Positions 32,131-40,353 of a stretch of 41,085 nucleotides of DNA are shown here, piece after piece. The DNA comes from Saprospiraceae bacterium (lineage in GTDB: Bacteria; Bacteroidota; Bacteroidia; Chitinophagales; Saprospiraceae): NCBI GenBank assembly GCA_027486765.1, contig JAIXOO010000218.1, positions 1 to 41,085 on the forward strand, read 5' to 3'. The notes under the pieces were generated by a model. That model saw only the letters and a program-made list of their open reading frames with translations, searched no databases and was not told the DNA's origin. Each line of letters starts with the position of its first letter. The first letter of the stretch is position 1. A program made the position numbers and the translations under genes.

Positions 32131-32982
32131 ATGAATACTTTCCTGCAATTACTCAATCGGGTCAATTCCCGGGTTTTGTTTTTTGGGCTGCTTTTCGTTT
32201 CGCTTTTTCTGATTGTTCGGAACAACGAAGCGCAGGGTAAGATTTTTTTGAATTCGGCAGGAAGGGTGACTGGCTTTTTTGGCAGTGGCGCTACCGCCAT
32301 TGGGAGTTACTTCAACCTCCGCAGGGAAAACGAAAAATTGCAACACGAGATCAGTGTATTGCGCGGGCAATTGGCCAAGGATCAGTACAATACCCAAGTC
32401 AATATCGATACTTTGCAGCGAGTACTCGACAGTACCCGCATCCAAATTTACAAGTACATCGAAGCTACTGTGGTCAATAATTCCGTGGATAAACCCAAAA
32501 ATTACCTCACCTTGAACCGGGGCCGTCACCATGGGGTAAAGGAAAACATGGGGGTGATCACCGCCGACGGAGTATTGGGAGTGGTCAGGTATGTATCGAA
32601 GTATTATTGTATTGTTATGTCCGTTTTGCATACCGATTCCCGGGTAAGTGCCCAAATTCGCGGCGTTGACAAAGGTTTTTATGGCTCTCTGGTTTGGCGA
32701 GGTAAAGACCCTCGCTTCATGCAATTGATCGATATTCCTAAACACAATAAAATTAGCTCTAAGGAAGACGTTGTAGAAACCACTGGCTTTTCCACCTATT
32801 ATCCACCCGGGGTGACGATCGGCAAAGTGTTTTACCACAGCATCCCACCCGGATCCAGCAACCATTTGATTCAGGTTAAACTGAATACCAACATGGCTAA
32901 CGTACGCTACGCACAAATCGTAGTGAACGTACATGCCGATGAAATCAATCAACTAGAAGCACGCGCCAAAGATGAACAGTAG
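32131..32982 (+). CDS. mreC: Rod shape-determining protein MreC
   Basis: Bitopic inner-membrane protein that links MreB to periplasmic synthases such as PBP2. The 283 residues start with a short cytoplasmic stretch and one membrane span (about 14-27, VLFFGLLFVSLFLIV). A coiled-coil segment follows at about 63-95 (NLRRENEKLQHEISVLRGQL). The MreC beta domains come next (KNYLTLNRGRHHGVKENMGVI, GVLGVVRYVSKYYCIVMSVL, GFSTYYPPGVTIGKV). It starts 88 bp after mreB and overlaps mreD by 11 bp. Confidence 0.94.
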   Translation: MNTFLQLLNRVNSRVLFFGLLFVSLFLIVRNNEAQGKIFLNSAGRVTGFFGSGATAIGSYFNLRRENEKLQHEISVLRGQLAKDQYNTQVNIDTLQRVLDSTRIQIYKYIEATVVNNSVDKPKNYLTLNRGRHHGVKENMGVITADGVLGVVRYVSKYYCIVMSVLHTDSRVSAQIRGVDKGFYGSLVWRGKDPRFMQLIDIPKHNKISSKEDVVETTGFSTYYPPGVTIGKVFYHSIPPGSSNHLIQVKLNTNMANVRYAQIVVNVHADEINQLEARAKDEQ

Positions 32983-33493
32983 CTCGACATTGCGCATTTC
33001 GCTGAAATTCATCATCATTTGGATCCTCCAAATCATTGTGCTTAAGCAGGTACAGTTTTTGCCGCTGGGGCCTTATTATTATGAAGCCTTTGTATATCCC
33101 TTGTTCATTTTATTGCTTCCTTTTGGCATGCATGTCAACAGATTGATGCTCATTGCATTCTTTTCGGGGCTCTTGATCGATGCATCCTACAATACCTTGG
33201 GTGTGCACACGGCGAGTGCAGTTGTGTTGGCTTTTGCCCGGCCCTATATCTTAGCGCTGGTTTTACCCCGTGGAATCGATGAGGCATTTACCCCCTCATT
33301 AGGAAGGCTAAAATTCCTTCCATTTTTGCGCTACGTGATCTATGCCTTTTTGGTGTATTTGCCTTTTTACTATACAATGGTGTTCTTTTCACATGTATTT
33401 ATCGTGGAAATCATCGTTAAAAGTCTACTCAGTTTTATAGTTTCCGTTTTTTTTACGCTAATTTTAGCAGGTATATTAAACGGTTTAGATTAA
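32972..33493 (+). CDS. mreD: Rod shape-determining protein MreD
   Basis: Polytopic membrane partner of MreC in the elongasome. The 173-residue product is very hydrophobic, with about five spans (IIIWILQIIVLKQVQFLPLG, FVYPLFILLLPFGMHV, LIAFFSGLLIDASYNT, YVIYAFLVYLPFYYTMVFF, SLLSFIVSVFFTLILAGIL). LLIDASYNTLGVHTASAV is the usual MreD-like conserved loop. Identity rests partly on position between mreC and the PBP2 gene. Its start overlaps the end of mreC by 11 bp, which suggests translational coupling. Confidence 0.9.
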   Translation: MNSSSTLRISLKFIIIWILQIIVLKQVQFLPLGPYYYEAFVYPLFILLLPFGMHVNRLMLIAFFSGLLIDASYNTLGVHTASAVVLAFARPYILALVLPRGIDEAFTPSLGRLKFLPFLRYVIYAFLVYLPFYYTMVFFSHVFIVEIIVKSLLSFIVSVFFTLILAGILNGLD

Positions 33494-33518
33494 CTCATTT
33501 TTTTCACAAGATAGCCTT

Positions 33519-35405
33519 ATGGATATCGGCAGCAATCGTCAGCAGGTTATACAGGTAGTATTCATCGTTGCAGCAACTTTGCTTCTGGCCAGGGCTTTTT
33601 ACTTGCAGATCATCAATGGTGAATTTAAATCAGGTGATAAAATCACTGGTGCTGTAGCCCGTTTTCCTATTTATCCGGCACGGGGTTTGATTTACGACCG
33701 CACCGGAAAATTACTGGTAGTCAATAATCCCATGTACGACCTAATGGTCACTGTGGATGCAATGGATAAAAACATCAATGTCGCGCGTTTTTGTAAATTG
33801 GTGGGCATGACCCGCGAAGAGTACAACAAAGCGCTGGATAAAGACTTCAAAAGTGGTCGTTTTTCCCGATCCGTTCCCTTTGTGTTTAAAAGTAAAATTT
33901 CTGCTGAGTCTTTCGCACGTTTCCAGGAAGCATTACCCGAATTTCCCGGCTTCGAAATTGTGCTGCGCAACGCCCGCCAATACCCGGCACCAGTGGCTGC
34001 ACACTTGTTGGGCTACATTCGCGAAGTGGACAGAACCGAGGTGGAAACCAAGTCCGACACCTATGCCCCTGGTGATTACATCGGAGCAAGTGGTCTGGAA
34101 AAAACTTACGAGAATGAGCTGAGGGGTAAAAAAGGAGTTGCTTTTGTGCTGCGCGATAAATTGGGGCGTTTCGCTGGTTCTTACCGGAATGGCAAAGACG
34201 ATATTCCTGTAACCCCTGGGCAAGACCTCAGAACCACCGTGGATTTGGACCTTCAGCAATACGCAGAGCACTTGCTGAGCAACAAACGTGCAGGTCTGGT
34301 CGCTATTGAGCCTGCAACCGGAGAGATTTTGGCCATGGTGACCACCCCCAACTACGACCCGAACGAACTCACCATTACCAACAACGCCCGCGGTGATGTG
34401 TATAAAAAATTAGCGAATGACCCGAATATTCCCCTGTTTAACCGGGCAGTAATGGCCCAGTATCCTCCGGGTTCTATCCACAAAACGATTTTAGCCCTCA
34501 TTGGTCAGCAAATTGGGGTTTGGAACGTAGATCGGGGCGTGAGTTGTGCTGGGGGCTTCTTTGCTCCTGGTGTGCGTTTGGGCTGTCACCGCCATGCCTA
34601 TTGTAGTGATGTGCGCTCAGGCATTCAACACTCCTGTAATGCCTATTTTGTAACGCTGTTCCGTACCATTGTCGACATGAACGGGTATCGCCATCCCAAA
34701 AAGGGCCTCGATACCATCAACCATTACCTGGATAAATTTGGTTATGGCCGTAAGTTGGGGGTTGACTACCCCGGTGAACAAGCCGGTCGTTTCCCTACTT
34801 CCGCTTTTTTTGACCGTTGGTATGCTCGCGACGGCCAGTGGAAATCCATTTGGATTCGTTCCCTGGGCATTGGGCAAGGGGAATTGTTGTGTACCAATAT
34901 CCAGTTGGCTAACCTCGCTGCTACTATCGCCAACCGGGGCTATTTTTACACCCCCCATTTTCTTAAGGCTTTTGGCGATTCCACCTTAACGACCCGGAGT
35001 ACTTTCCGCACGAAACACGAAGTGGGAATTGAGCGCAGGCACTTTGAGCCTGTAGTAGACGGTATGGAACGGGTTACCATTGCCGGTACCGCACGTCGGG
35101 CCTTCATCCCCGATATTGCCATCTGTGGCAAAACGGGTACGGCTGAAAACAGTTCAGGAGAAGACCACTCGATCTTTTTCTGTTTTGCTCCCAAAGACAA
35201 TCCGCGCATTGCCATTGCGGTATATGCTGAAAACGCTGGTTTTGGGGGCTCTGTAGCGGCACCTGTGGCCAGTTTGATGATTGAAAAATACCTCAAAGGG
35301 GAAATTCGGACCCCAGCACGCCGGGAAATGGAACAGCAAGTCTTGAAAAAGGACTACATCATTCGGGAAGTTCCTGGGAAAAAAGGCAAATCAAGCCAAC
35401 CTTAG
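33519..35405 (+). CDS. mrdA: Penicillin-binding protein 2 (elongasome transpeptidase)
   Basis: Class B penicillin-binding protein that crosslinks peptidoglycan during lateral growth. The 628-residue protein has one N-terminal membrane span (VIQVVFIVAATLLLARAFYL), a PBP dimer domain (YPARGLIYDRTGKLLVVNNP) and the transpeptidase domain. Catalytic motifs are complete: Ser319-x-x-Lys322 (PPGSIHKTI), Ser372-x-Asn374 (HSCNAYF) and Lys538-Thr-Gly540 (CGKTGTAEN). The start is the ATG at 33519, 25 bp after mreD. In many bacteria rodA follows this gene, but here a CapA-like gene comes next. Confidence 0.95.
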   Translation: MDIGSNRQQVIQVVFIVAATLLLARAFYLQIINGEFKSGDKITGAVARFPIYPARGLIYDRTGKLLVVNNPMYDLMVTVDAMDKNINVARFCKLVGMTREEYNKALDKDFKSGRFSRSVPFVFKSKISAESFARFQEALPEFPGFEIVLRNARQYPAPVAAHLLGYIREVDRTEVETKSDTYAPGDYIGASGLEKTYENELRGKKGVAFVLRDKLGRFAGSYRNGKDDIPVTPGQDLRTTVDLDLQQYAEHLLSNKRAGLVAIEPATGEILAMVTTPNYDPNELTITNNARGDVYKKLANDPNIPLFNRAVMAQYPPGSIHKTILALIGQQIGVWNVDRGVSCAGGFFAPGVRLGCHRHAYCSDVRSGIQHSCNAYFVTLFRTIVDMNGYRHPKKGLDTINHYLDKFGYGRKLGVDYPGEQAGRFPTSAFFDRWYARDGQWKSIWIRSLGIGQGELLCTNIQLANLAATIANRGYFYTPHFLKAFGDSTLTTRSTFRTKHEVGIERRHFEPVVDGMERVTIAGTARRAFIPDIAICGKTGTAENSSGEDHSIFFCFAPKDNPRIAIAVYAENAGFGGSVAAPVASLMIEKYLKGEIRTPARREMEQQVLKKDYIIREVPGKKGKSSQP

Positions 35406-35477
35406 TAGTGCTATAAACATACAGTCCATTCTGGATTGCCACTTGATTTGAGTTAATTGGTTTAATTTTAAGTGTTT

Positions 35478-36647
35478 ATGAGGAATTTTTTGCTGGTTTT
35501 TACCCTGTTTGTTTTAGGCTTTACGCTTTCTGCTCAAGACAAGCTCAAAATGATTTTTGTGGGCGACATCATGGGGCATGGGCCCCAGATTGAGTCTGCG
35601 GCCATCGAGCCGAATAAACTCTACGATTACTCTCCTTGTTTTCGCTTTCTTAAACCCTTGTTGGAGCAATCCGACCTGGCCATTGGTAACCTGGAGTTGA
35701 CCTTGCCGGGTAAGCCACCATATACGGGTTACCCGACCTTCAAAAGCCCAGATGAATTGCCTTTGGCCTTGCGCGCTGCGGGTTTCGATTTGTTGGTTAC
35801 TGCCAACAACCACTCTAATGATGGCGGGCTGATCGGGGTGCAAAATACCATCAAGACCCTCGAAAAAAATGGATTTTACCAAACGGGGACCTTCATTGAC
35901 TCCTCCCATCGGGCGGCCTTATACCCCTTGATTGTGTACAAAGGCAATTTTAAACTGGCTTTCCTCAACTATACTTACGGCACCAACGGGATTCCCAACC
36001 ACAAACCCAGTGTAGTGAACCTCATCGACGAAAAAGCCATCAAAGCGGACATCGATGCGGCCAAAGCCCACAAACCCGATGCCATCATCACCGTAGTACA
36101 CTGGGGTGATGAATACCAACTGGCTGAAAACGAACGCCAACGCGCCCTCGCCCAAAAAATGCTGACCTGGGGCTCTACCATGGTCATCGGTGCTCACCCA
36201 CACGTGGTGCAACCCATCAAAAATTATCCTTTACAGGAAGCCAATGGAGCCACGCGCAACGGATTGGTGGTGTATTCAATGGGCAACTTCATTTCTGCTC
36301 AGACCAAAACTTACACCGATATTGGTTTGATGGTGGAAATTGAATTGGAAAAAAAGAACGGCAGTCAGGAGACAGCCATAAGTAGCCAGCAAACTGTAAT
36401 CAGCAAAGTGGAGTACATTCCGGTATATCGCTACATCTATCGCCCTGCTGCTGGCAAACCTGTTTACATGACCGTGCCTGTGGCCGCTTTTGAAAATGGG
36501 GAAATGCAAGCCCAGCAACCCATGCCTGAAGCTACCCGTGCTGCGATGAAACAAAGTGCGGATGTGATTCGCAAAAACTTGACGCAACACGGCGCCATAG
36601 AACGCAAAGTGAGTGCCAAAGAGATTACTGTTACTACCGAAAAATAA
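35478..36647 (+). CDS. CapA-family (PGA-capsule biosynthesis-like) secreted metallophosphoesterase-type protein
   Basis: A 389-residue protein with signal peptide MRNFLLVFTLFVLGFTLSAQ. The fold is calcineurin-like: MIFVGDIMGHG, AIGNLELTLPG, LLVTANNHSNDGG, ITVVHWGDEY and GAHPHVVQPI carry the Asp, Asn and His residues that would bind two metals. Named after Bacillus CapA, needed for poly-gamma-glutamate capsules, but most homologues are of unknown substrate and no capB or capC is near. I prefer the ATG at 35478 over a GTG two codons earlier. It comes 72 bp after PBP2, possibly in the same transcript, and 6 bp before the dihydrofolate reductase gene. Confidence 0.88.
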   Translation: MRNFLLVFTLFVLGFTLSAQDKLKMIFVGDIMGHGPQIESAAIEPNKLYDYSPCFRFLKPLLEQSDLAIGNLELTLPGKPPYTGYPTFKSPDELPLALRAAGFDLLVTANNHSNDGGLIGVQNTIKTLEKNGFYQTGTFIDSSHRAALYPLIVYKGNFKLAFLNYTYGTNGIPNHKPSVVNLIDEKAIKADIDAAKAHKPDAIITVVHWGDEYQLAENERQRALAQKMLTWGSTMVIGAHPHVVQPIKNYPLQEANGATRNGLVVYSMGNFISAQTKTYTDIGLMVEIELEKKNGSQETAISSQQTVISKVEYIPVYRYIYRPAAGKPVYMTVPVAAFENGEMQAQQPMPEATRAAMKQSADVIRKNLTQHGAIERKVSAKEITVTTEK

Positions 36648-36653
36648 ACGTCT

Positions 36654-37163
36654 GTGATCGTATCCACCATCGTCGCCGCCGCTAAAAACCGCGTCATCGG
36701 GATGCACAACCAAATTCCCTGGTATTTGCCTGCCGATTTGAAATACTTCAAAAGGACTACGCTGAATCACCACGTGATCATGGGGCGCAATACTTTTAAT
36801 TCGATTGGGCGTCCGCTACCACAACGGACCAACATCGTCGTGACCCGCGATATCTTTTTTGTGGCTACCGATTGTATGGTAGTACACTCCGTAGACGAGG
36901 CGCTGGAATTGGCTCACGACAATGGCGAAACCGAGGCGTTTATCATTGGCGGCGGACAGATTTATGAACAAAGCCAGGATTATTGGGATAGAATTTACCT
37001 CACCGAAGTTGATCTGGAACCAGAAGGAGAAGTTTTTTTTCCAAAAATTGAGCCCAAGGAATGGCGCTTGACATTTAAAGAAGCCCATAAAGCCGACGAT
37101 AAAAACGAAATGGACTACATTTTTAAAATCTACAACCGGATCGAGACAAAAGCAGAAGAGTGA
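36654..37163 (+). CDS. folA: Dihydrofolate reductase
   Basis: Reduces dihydrofolate to tetrahydrofolate with NADPH. The 169 residues have the standard blocks: IVAAAKNRVIGMHNQIPWYLPADL with the substrate Asp, HHVIMGRNTFNSIGRPLP, NIVVTRD, and FIIGGGQIYEQS followed by the DRIYLTEVD strand. The start is a GTG at 36654, 6 bp after the CapA-like stop, which indicates co-transcription; no ATG lies before IVSTIVAAA. No thymidylate synthase gene is adjacent in view. Confidence 0.95.
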   Translation: MIVSTIVAAAKNRVIGMHNQIPWYLPADLKYFKRTTLNHHVIMGRNTFNSIGRPLPQRTNIVVTRDIFFVATDCMVVHSVDEALELAHDNGETEAFIIGGGQIYEQSQDYWDRIYLTEVDLEPEGEVFFPKIEPKEWRLTFKEAHKADDKNEMDYIFKIYNRIETKAEE

Positions 37164-37279
37164 GGATTTGCTTTTTAAAAAATAAGTTTTAAATTTGTAA
37201 ACCATACGGCACTTTTGTGCATTTGATCCACCCTTAACAACAATGATTCTCGGGTTATTCATCTTTTAACCACGAGAAC

Positions 37280-38548
37280 ATGACTGAAGATTTTCTCCAT
37301 TACGCCTGGCGTTACCAGCATTTTAATTCCAATCATTTACAAACGACCCAAGGTCAAAACCTGACCATCCTGTCCATTGGTGAGCACAACCGCCACGCTG
37401 GCCCCGATTTTCTCAATGCACGCTTGCGGATTGAGGATACCTATTGGGCGGGCAATGTAGAGGTACACCTCAAAGCCTCGGATTGGTTGTTGCATCAGCA
37501 CGGAAAAGACGCCGCTTACGCCAATGTCATCCTGCATGTGGTATTGGACGAAGACCAGGCCATTTATGACCCCAATGGGGAGCGCATTCCTTGCCTGGAG
37601 TTGCGCCGCTTGCTCGATCCCAACCTTTGTAGCGCTTATTACCGCATGCTCAACAATCACTTGTGGATTCCTTGTCAAAACCATTGGCAGGAGGTAAAAA
37701 CGCTGAGTGTCAAGTTGTGGCTGGAGCGGGTAATGGTGGAGCGTCTGGAGGCCAAAACTGAGCTGGTCAAACGATTTTTGGACTTCAATCAGGGGGATTG
37801 GGAAGAGGTTTGTTACCAGTTGTTGCTGCGCAATTTTGGCCTCAGCGTCAACCTGGACCCCTGCGAGCAGGTGGCCCGCAGTTTACCGCTCAAACTCATT
37901 GGCCGCCATCGGGATAATTTGTTGCAAATTGAAGCCCTGCTTTTCGGCCAAGCGGGTTTATTGGAGCCGGATTTTGAAGAAAAATACCCACAGCAATTGC
38001 AAACAGAATACCGTTTTTTGCGCCAGAAGTATGGCCTGGAGCCAATGGCAGCCAGCAACTGGAAGTTTTTGCGCATGCGGCCGGCCAATTTTCCTACCAT
38101 GCGCCTGGCTCAATTTGCGGTACTCTTGTACCAAGGCAACAACCTCTTCAGCAAAATTTTAGCGGCACAGGATGTTGAAGAACTGGCGCATTTGTTCAGC
38201 GTCACGCTCCATGGTTATTGGTCTGAACACTACACCTTCGACAAGCCTTCGACCCGCAAATTGAAGCACCTAGGAAGCAGTTTTATTGAGTTGCTCATCC
38301 TGAATGCCTGTATCCCGCTGATCTTTTTTTATGGAATGTACACCCAGGATACCAAGTATTGCGATAAGGCTTTGCGCTTTTTACAAGAACTCCCACCGGA
38401 GGCTAATCACATCATTGATGGTTGGAAAAAACTGGGCTTCGAAGCCGAAGATGCCGGACAAAGCCAGGCTTTGATCCACTTGAAACGCATGTATTGTGAT
38501 CAGCGGCAGTGTTTGCATTGTGCGGTGGGGGCGGCGATTTTGAAGTGA
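37280..38548 (+). CDS. DUF2851 family protein
   Basis: A 422-residue cytosolic protein of a family almost confined to Bacteroidota. The conserved N-terminal core is present (EDFLHYAWRYQHFN, TILSIGEHNRHAGPDFLNAR, WAGNVEVHLKASDWLLHQH, YANVILHVVLDED). The GPDFxxA and NVExHxxxxDW patterns recall a nuclease-like fold, an inference only. The C-terminal half is helical and ends with a Cys cluster (MYCDQRQCLHCAVGAAIL) that might bind a metal or iron-sulfur cluster. Its biological role is unknown. The 116 bp before it hold no full promoter match. Confidence 0.88.
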   Translation: MTEDFLHYAWRYQHFNSNHLQTTQGQNLTILSIGEHNRHAGPDFLNARLRIEDTYWAGNVEVHLKASDWLLHQHGKDAAYANVILHVVLDEDQAIYDPNGERIPCLELRRLLDPNLCSAYYRMLNNHLWIPCQNHWQEVKTLSVKLWLERVMVERLEAKTELVKRFLDFNQGDWEEVCYQLLLRNFGLSVNLDPCEQVARSLPLKLIGRHRDNLLQIEALLFGQAGLLEPDFEEKYPQQLQTEYRFLRQKYGLEPMAASNWKFLRMRPANFPTMRLAQFAVLLYQGNNLFSKILAAQDVEELAHLFSVTLHGYWSEHYTFDKPSTRKLKHLGSSFIELLILNACIPLIFFYGMYTQDTKYCDKALRFLQELPPEANHIIDGWKKLGFEAEDAGQSQALIHLKRMYCDQRQCLHCAVGAAILK

Positions 38549-38554
38549 GGATCA

Positions 38555-38607
38555 CTTGTGAAACCACAAGAGGTAAGTCGTGAGTAAAGGCTAAAGCGAC
38601 TTTTTTT
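38555..38607 (+). terminator. Hairpins and T-run after the DUF2851 gene
   Basis: CTTGTG-aaac-CACAAG (38555-38570) is a 6-bp hairpin 7 nt after the stop. It is followed by AAGTCG (38575-38580) and CGACTT (38597-38602), which run into seven T. The second is a plausible but weak intrinsic terminator. Confidence 0.5.
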
Positions 38608-38686
38608 AGCACAAAGAACACAAAGGCAGCACAAAGGGCACAAAGTTAGGCGTTGACGACGCTTTGCTTTGTGACGCCTTTGTGCT
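38608..38686. repeat. Inverted array of CACAAAG words, second copy of the family
   Basis: The left arm has CACAAAG or ACACAAAG four times (AGCACAAAGAACACAAAG, GCACAAAGGGCACAAAG). The right arm has CTTTGCTTTGTG and GCCTTTGTGCT. It lies between the DUF2851 terminator and the stop of the GapN-like gene, 7 bp away. The word is the same as in the element at 24605-24767, but the 13-bp outer repeats are absent. Confidence 0.88.
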
Positions 38687-38693
38687 TTACCTC

Positions 38694-40322
38694 CTAAAAA
38701 ATAAACTTCGTCGACAAAAACTGCGACTTATGCCCCTCCACAATTTCGTTCAAAATCTCCTTATTCTTCTCCGTATCCTTGGTCGCAACAATGGTACGGA
38801 TGGAAAAAGCCCGAATGGCATCCTCCACCGAAAGTGTACCCTCGGCGGAGTCCTTGCGCCCGGTGAAGGGGAACGTATCCGGTCCACGCTGGCATTGCGC
38901 ATTGATGTTGACTCGGCTTACGAGGTTCACCAGTTGATCCACCAGGTGGGCAATCTCATCGGGATCATTGCCAAAGATGCTGACTTGTTGACCGTGTGGG
39001 GAGTCGATCAGGTATTGGATCGGTTCTTCCATGCTGGCAAAAGAAGATACGGGCACCACCGGACCAAACTGTTCCTCGCGGTAAATCTTCATTTTGTCAG
39101 TGACGGGATAAACCACCGCTGGGTAGAAAAAGGATTCGAGAATGGTCGCACCACCTTCATTCATTACCTGAGCACCGTAGGCCTTTGCATCTTCAACCAA
39201 GTCAAGCAGATAGGCAGGTTTGTTGGGCTCGGGTAGTGGCGTGATCGCTACCCCTTTTTGCCAGGGCATTCCAAAGGGCAATTGATTTACTGCTTCCGAA
39301 AAACGCGCCAGGAACTTGTCGGCAATGTTGCGGTGTACCAGGATAATTTTAATGGCCGTACAACGCTGGCCATTGAAAGACAAGGAGCCAAGGACACATT
39401 CCCGCACTGCCAAATCAATGTCGGCATCTTCCAGAATGATGGCCGCGTTTTTGGCATCTAACCCCAGTACCGCCCGTAGACGGTTGACTTTTGGGTGCAT
39501 TTTTTTCAAGTCATTGGCTACCCGGCTTGAGCCAATCAGGGTCAGCACATTGATTTTTCCCGATTGCATCAAAGCGGGTACCACCGTTCCTCCACGGCCA
39601 TACAAGGTATTCATCACTCCTTTGGGGAAGCAGTCGCGGAAGGCTTCCAGCATGGGGTAATGCAAGAGCGTACCGTGTTTTGGCGGTTTGAACAGAATGG
39701 TATTCCCCATCAGCAGGGCAGGAATCAACATCGTATACGTCTCGTTCAAGGGGTAGTTGAAGGGGCCCATACAGAGGACCACTCCTAGCGGAGAGCGCCG
39801 AATTTGACCAATGATCCCTTGTTCAATGCGAAAGCGCGAAGAATTGCGGTCGAGCTCTTTGAGCATGTCGATGGTATCGTAGATGTATTCCACGGTACGG
39901 TCAAACTCCTTGGTAGAGTCGGCGATGGATTTGCCGATTTCATACATCAACAAATTGACGATCAAATCTTTTTGCTCGATCATCCGACCGATGAATTTTT
40001 CCATACACTCGATTCGCTCACCAATTGGCATGGTGGGCCACTCGCCCCGACCATTGTCGAAGGCATGTACTGCAGCTTCCAGTGCGGCATCGGCTTCGGC
40101 TTGGCCTGCTAACGGATAGCTACCGATTAGGAGTCGTTTCAACCCATCAGGAGTATGTACGTGTACGGGTGAATACACGTCCTGTACTGTGCCCGACCAT
40201 GGAATCATTTGTCCATCGATCAGCATTTCGCGCTGGTGAATCGGCGTATTCAGCCGGTGTTCCTCCGGAATGCCATTTTCTTCCGGGAATAGTTGGGAAA
40301 TCTGGTGCTCTAAGGCGTTCAT
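38694..40322 (-). CDS. GapN-like NADP-dependent aldehyde dehydrogenase (non-phosphorylating glyceraldehyde-3-phosphate dehydrogenase type)
   Basis: Likely oxidises glyceraldehyde 3-phosphate to 3-phosphoglycerate with NADP, bypassing ATP formation; the exact substrate is inferred. The 542-residue protein has the aldehyde dehydrogenase fold: Asn189 in MGPFNYPLNE, the cofactor loop FKPPKHG, LIGSSRVA, nucleophile Cys321 in SFNGQRCTAIK, and EEQFGPVVPV. The general-base Glu, normally the second residue of LELGGK, is Gly287 here (LGLDAK), with Asp289 two positions later. The protein is longer than the roughly 475-500 of known GapN enzymes, with about 45 extra N-terminal residues. The start is the ATG at 40322 (MNALEHQISQLFPEENG). 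It lies downstream of the epimerase gene, 31 bp apart, same strand. Confidence 0.85.
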   Translation of the reverse strand: MNALEHQISQLFPEENGIPEEHRLNTPIHQREMLIDGQMIPWSGTVQDVYSPVHVHTPDGLKRLLIGSYPLAGQAEADAALEAAVHAFDNGRGEWPTMPIGERIECMEKFIGRMIEQKDLIVNLLMYEIGKSIADSTKEFDRTVEYIYDTIDMLKELDRNSSRFRIEQGIIGQIRRSPLGVVLCMGPFNYPLNETYTMLIPALLMGNTILFKPPKHGTLLHYPMLEAFRDCFPKGVMNTLYGRGGTVVPALMQSGKINVLTLIGSSRVANDLKKMHPKVNRLRAVLGLDAKNAAIILEDADIDLAVRECVLGSLSFNGQRCTAIKIILVHRNIADKFLARFSEAVNQLPFGMPWQKGVAITPLPEPNKPAYLLDLVEDAKAYGAQVMNEGGATILESFFYPAVVYPVTDKMKIYREEQFGPVVPVSSFASMEEPIQYLIDSPHGQQVSIFGNDPDEIAHLVDQLVNLVSRVNINAQCQRGPDTFPFTGRKDSAEGTLSVEDAIRAFSIRTIVATKDTEKNKEILNEIVEGHKSQFLSTKFIF

Positions 40323-40353
40323 TGTTTGGGTATTGATTCAAAGTAAAGTAGTA

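Noticed and set aside
32149-32952. 267-residue open frame antisense to mreC
   Set aside because: It lies wholly within a clear mreC gene and its translation has no family features; a codon-bias shadow.
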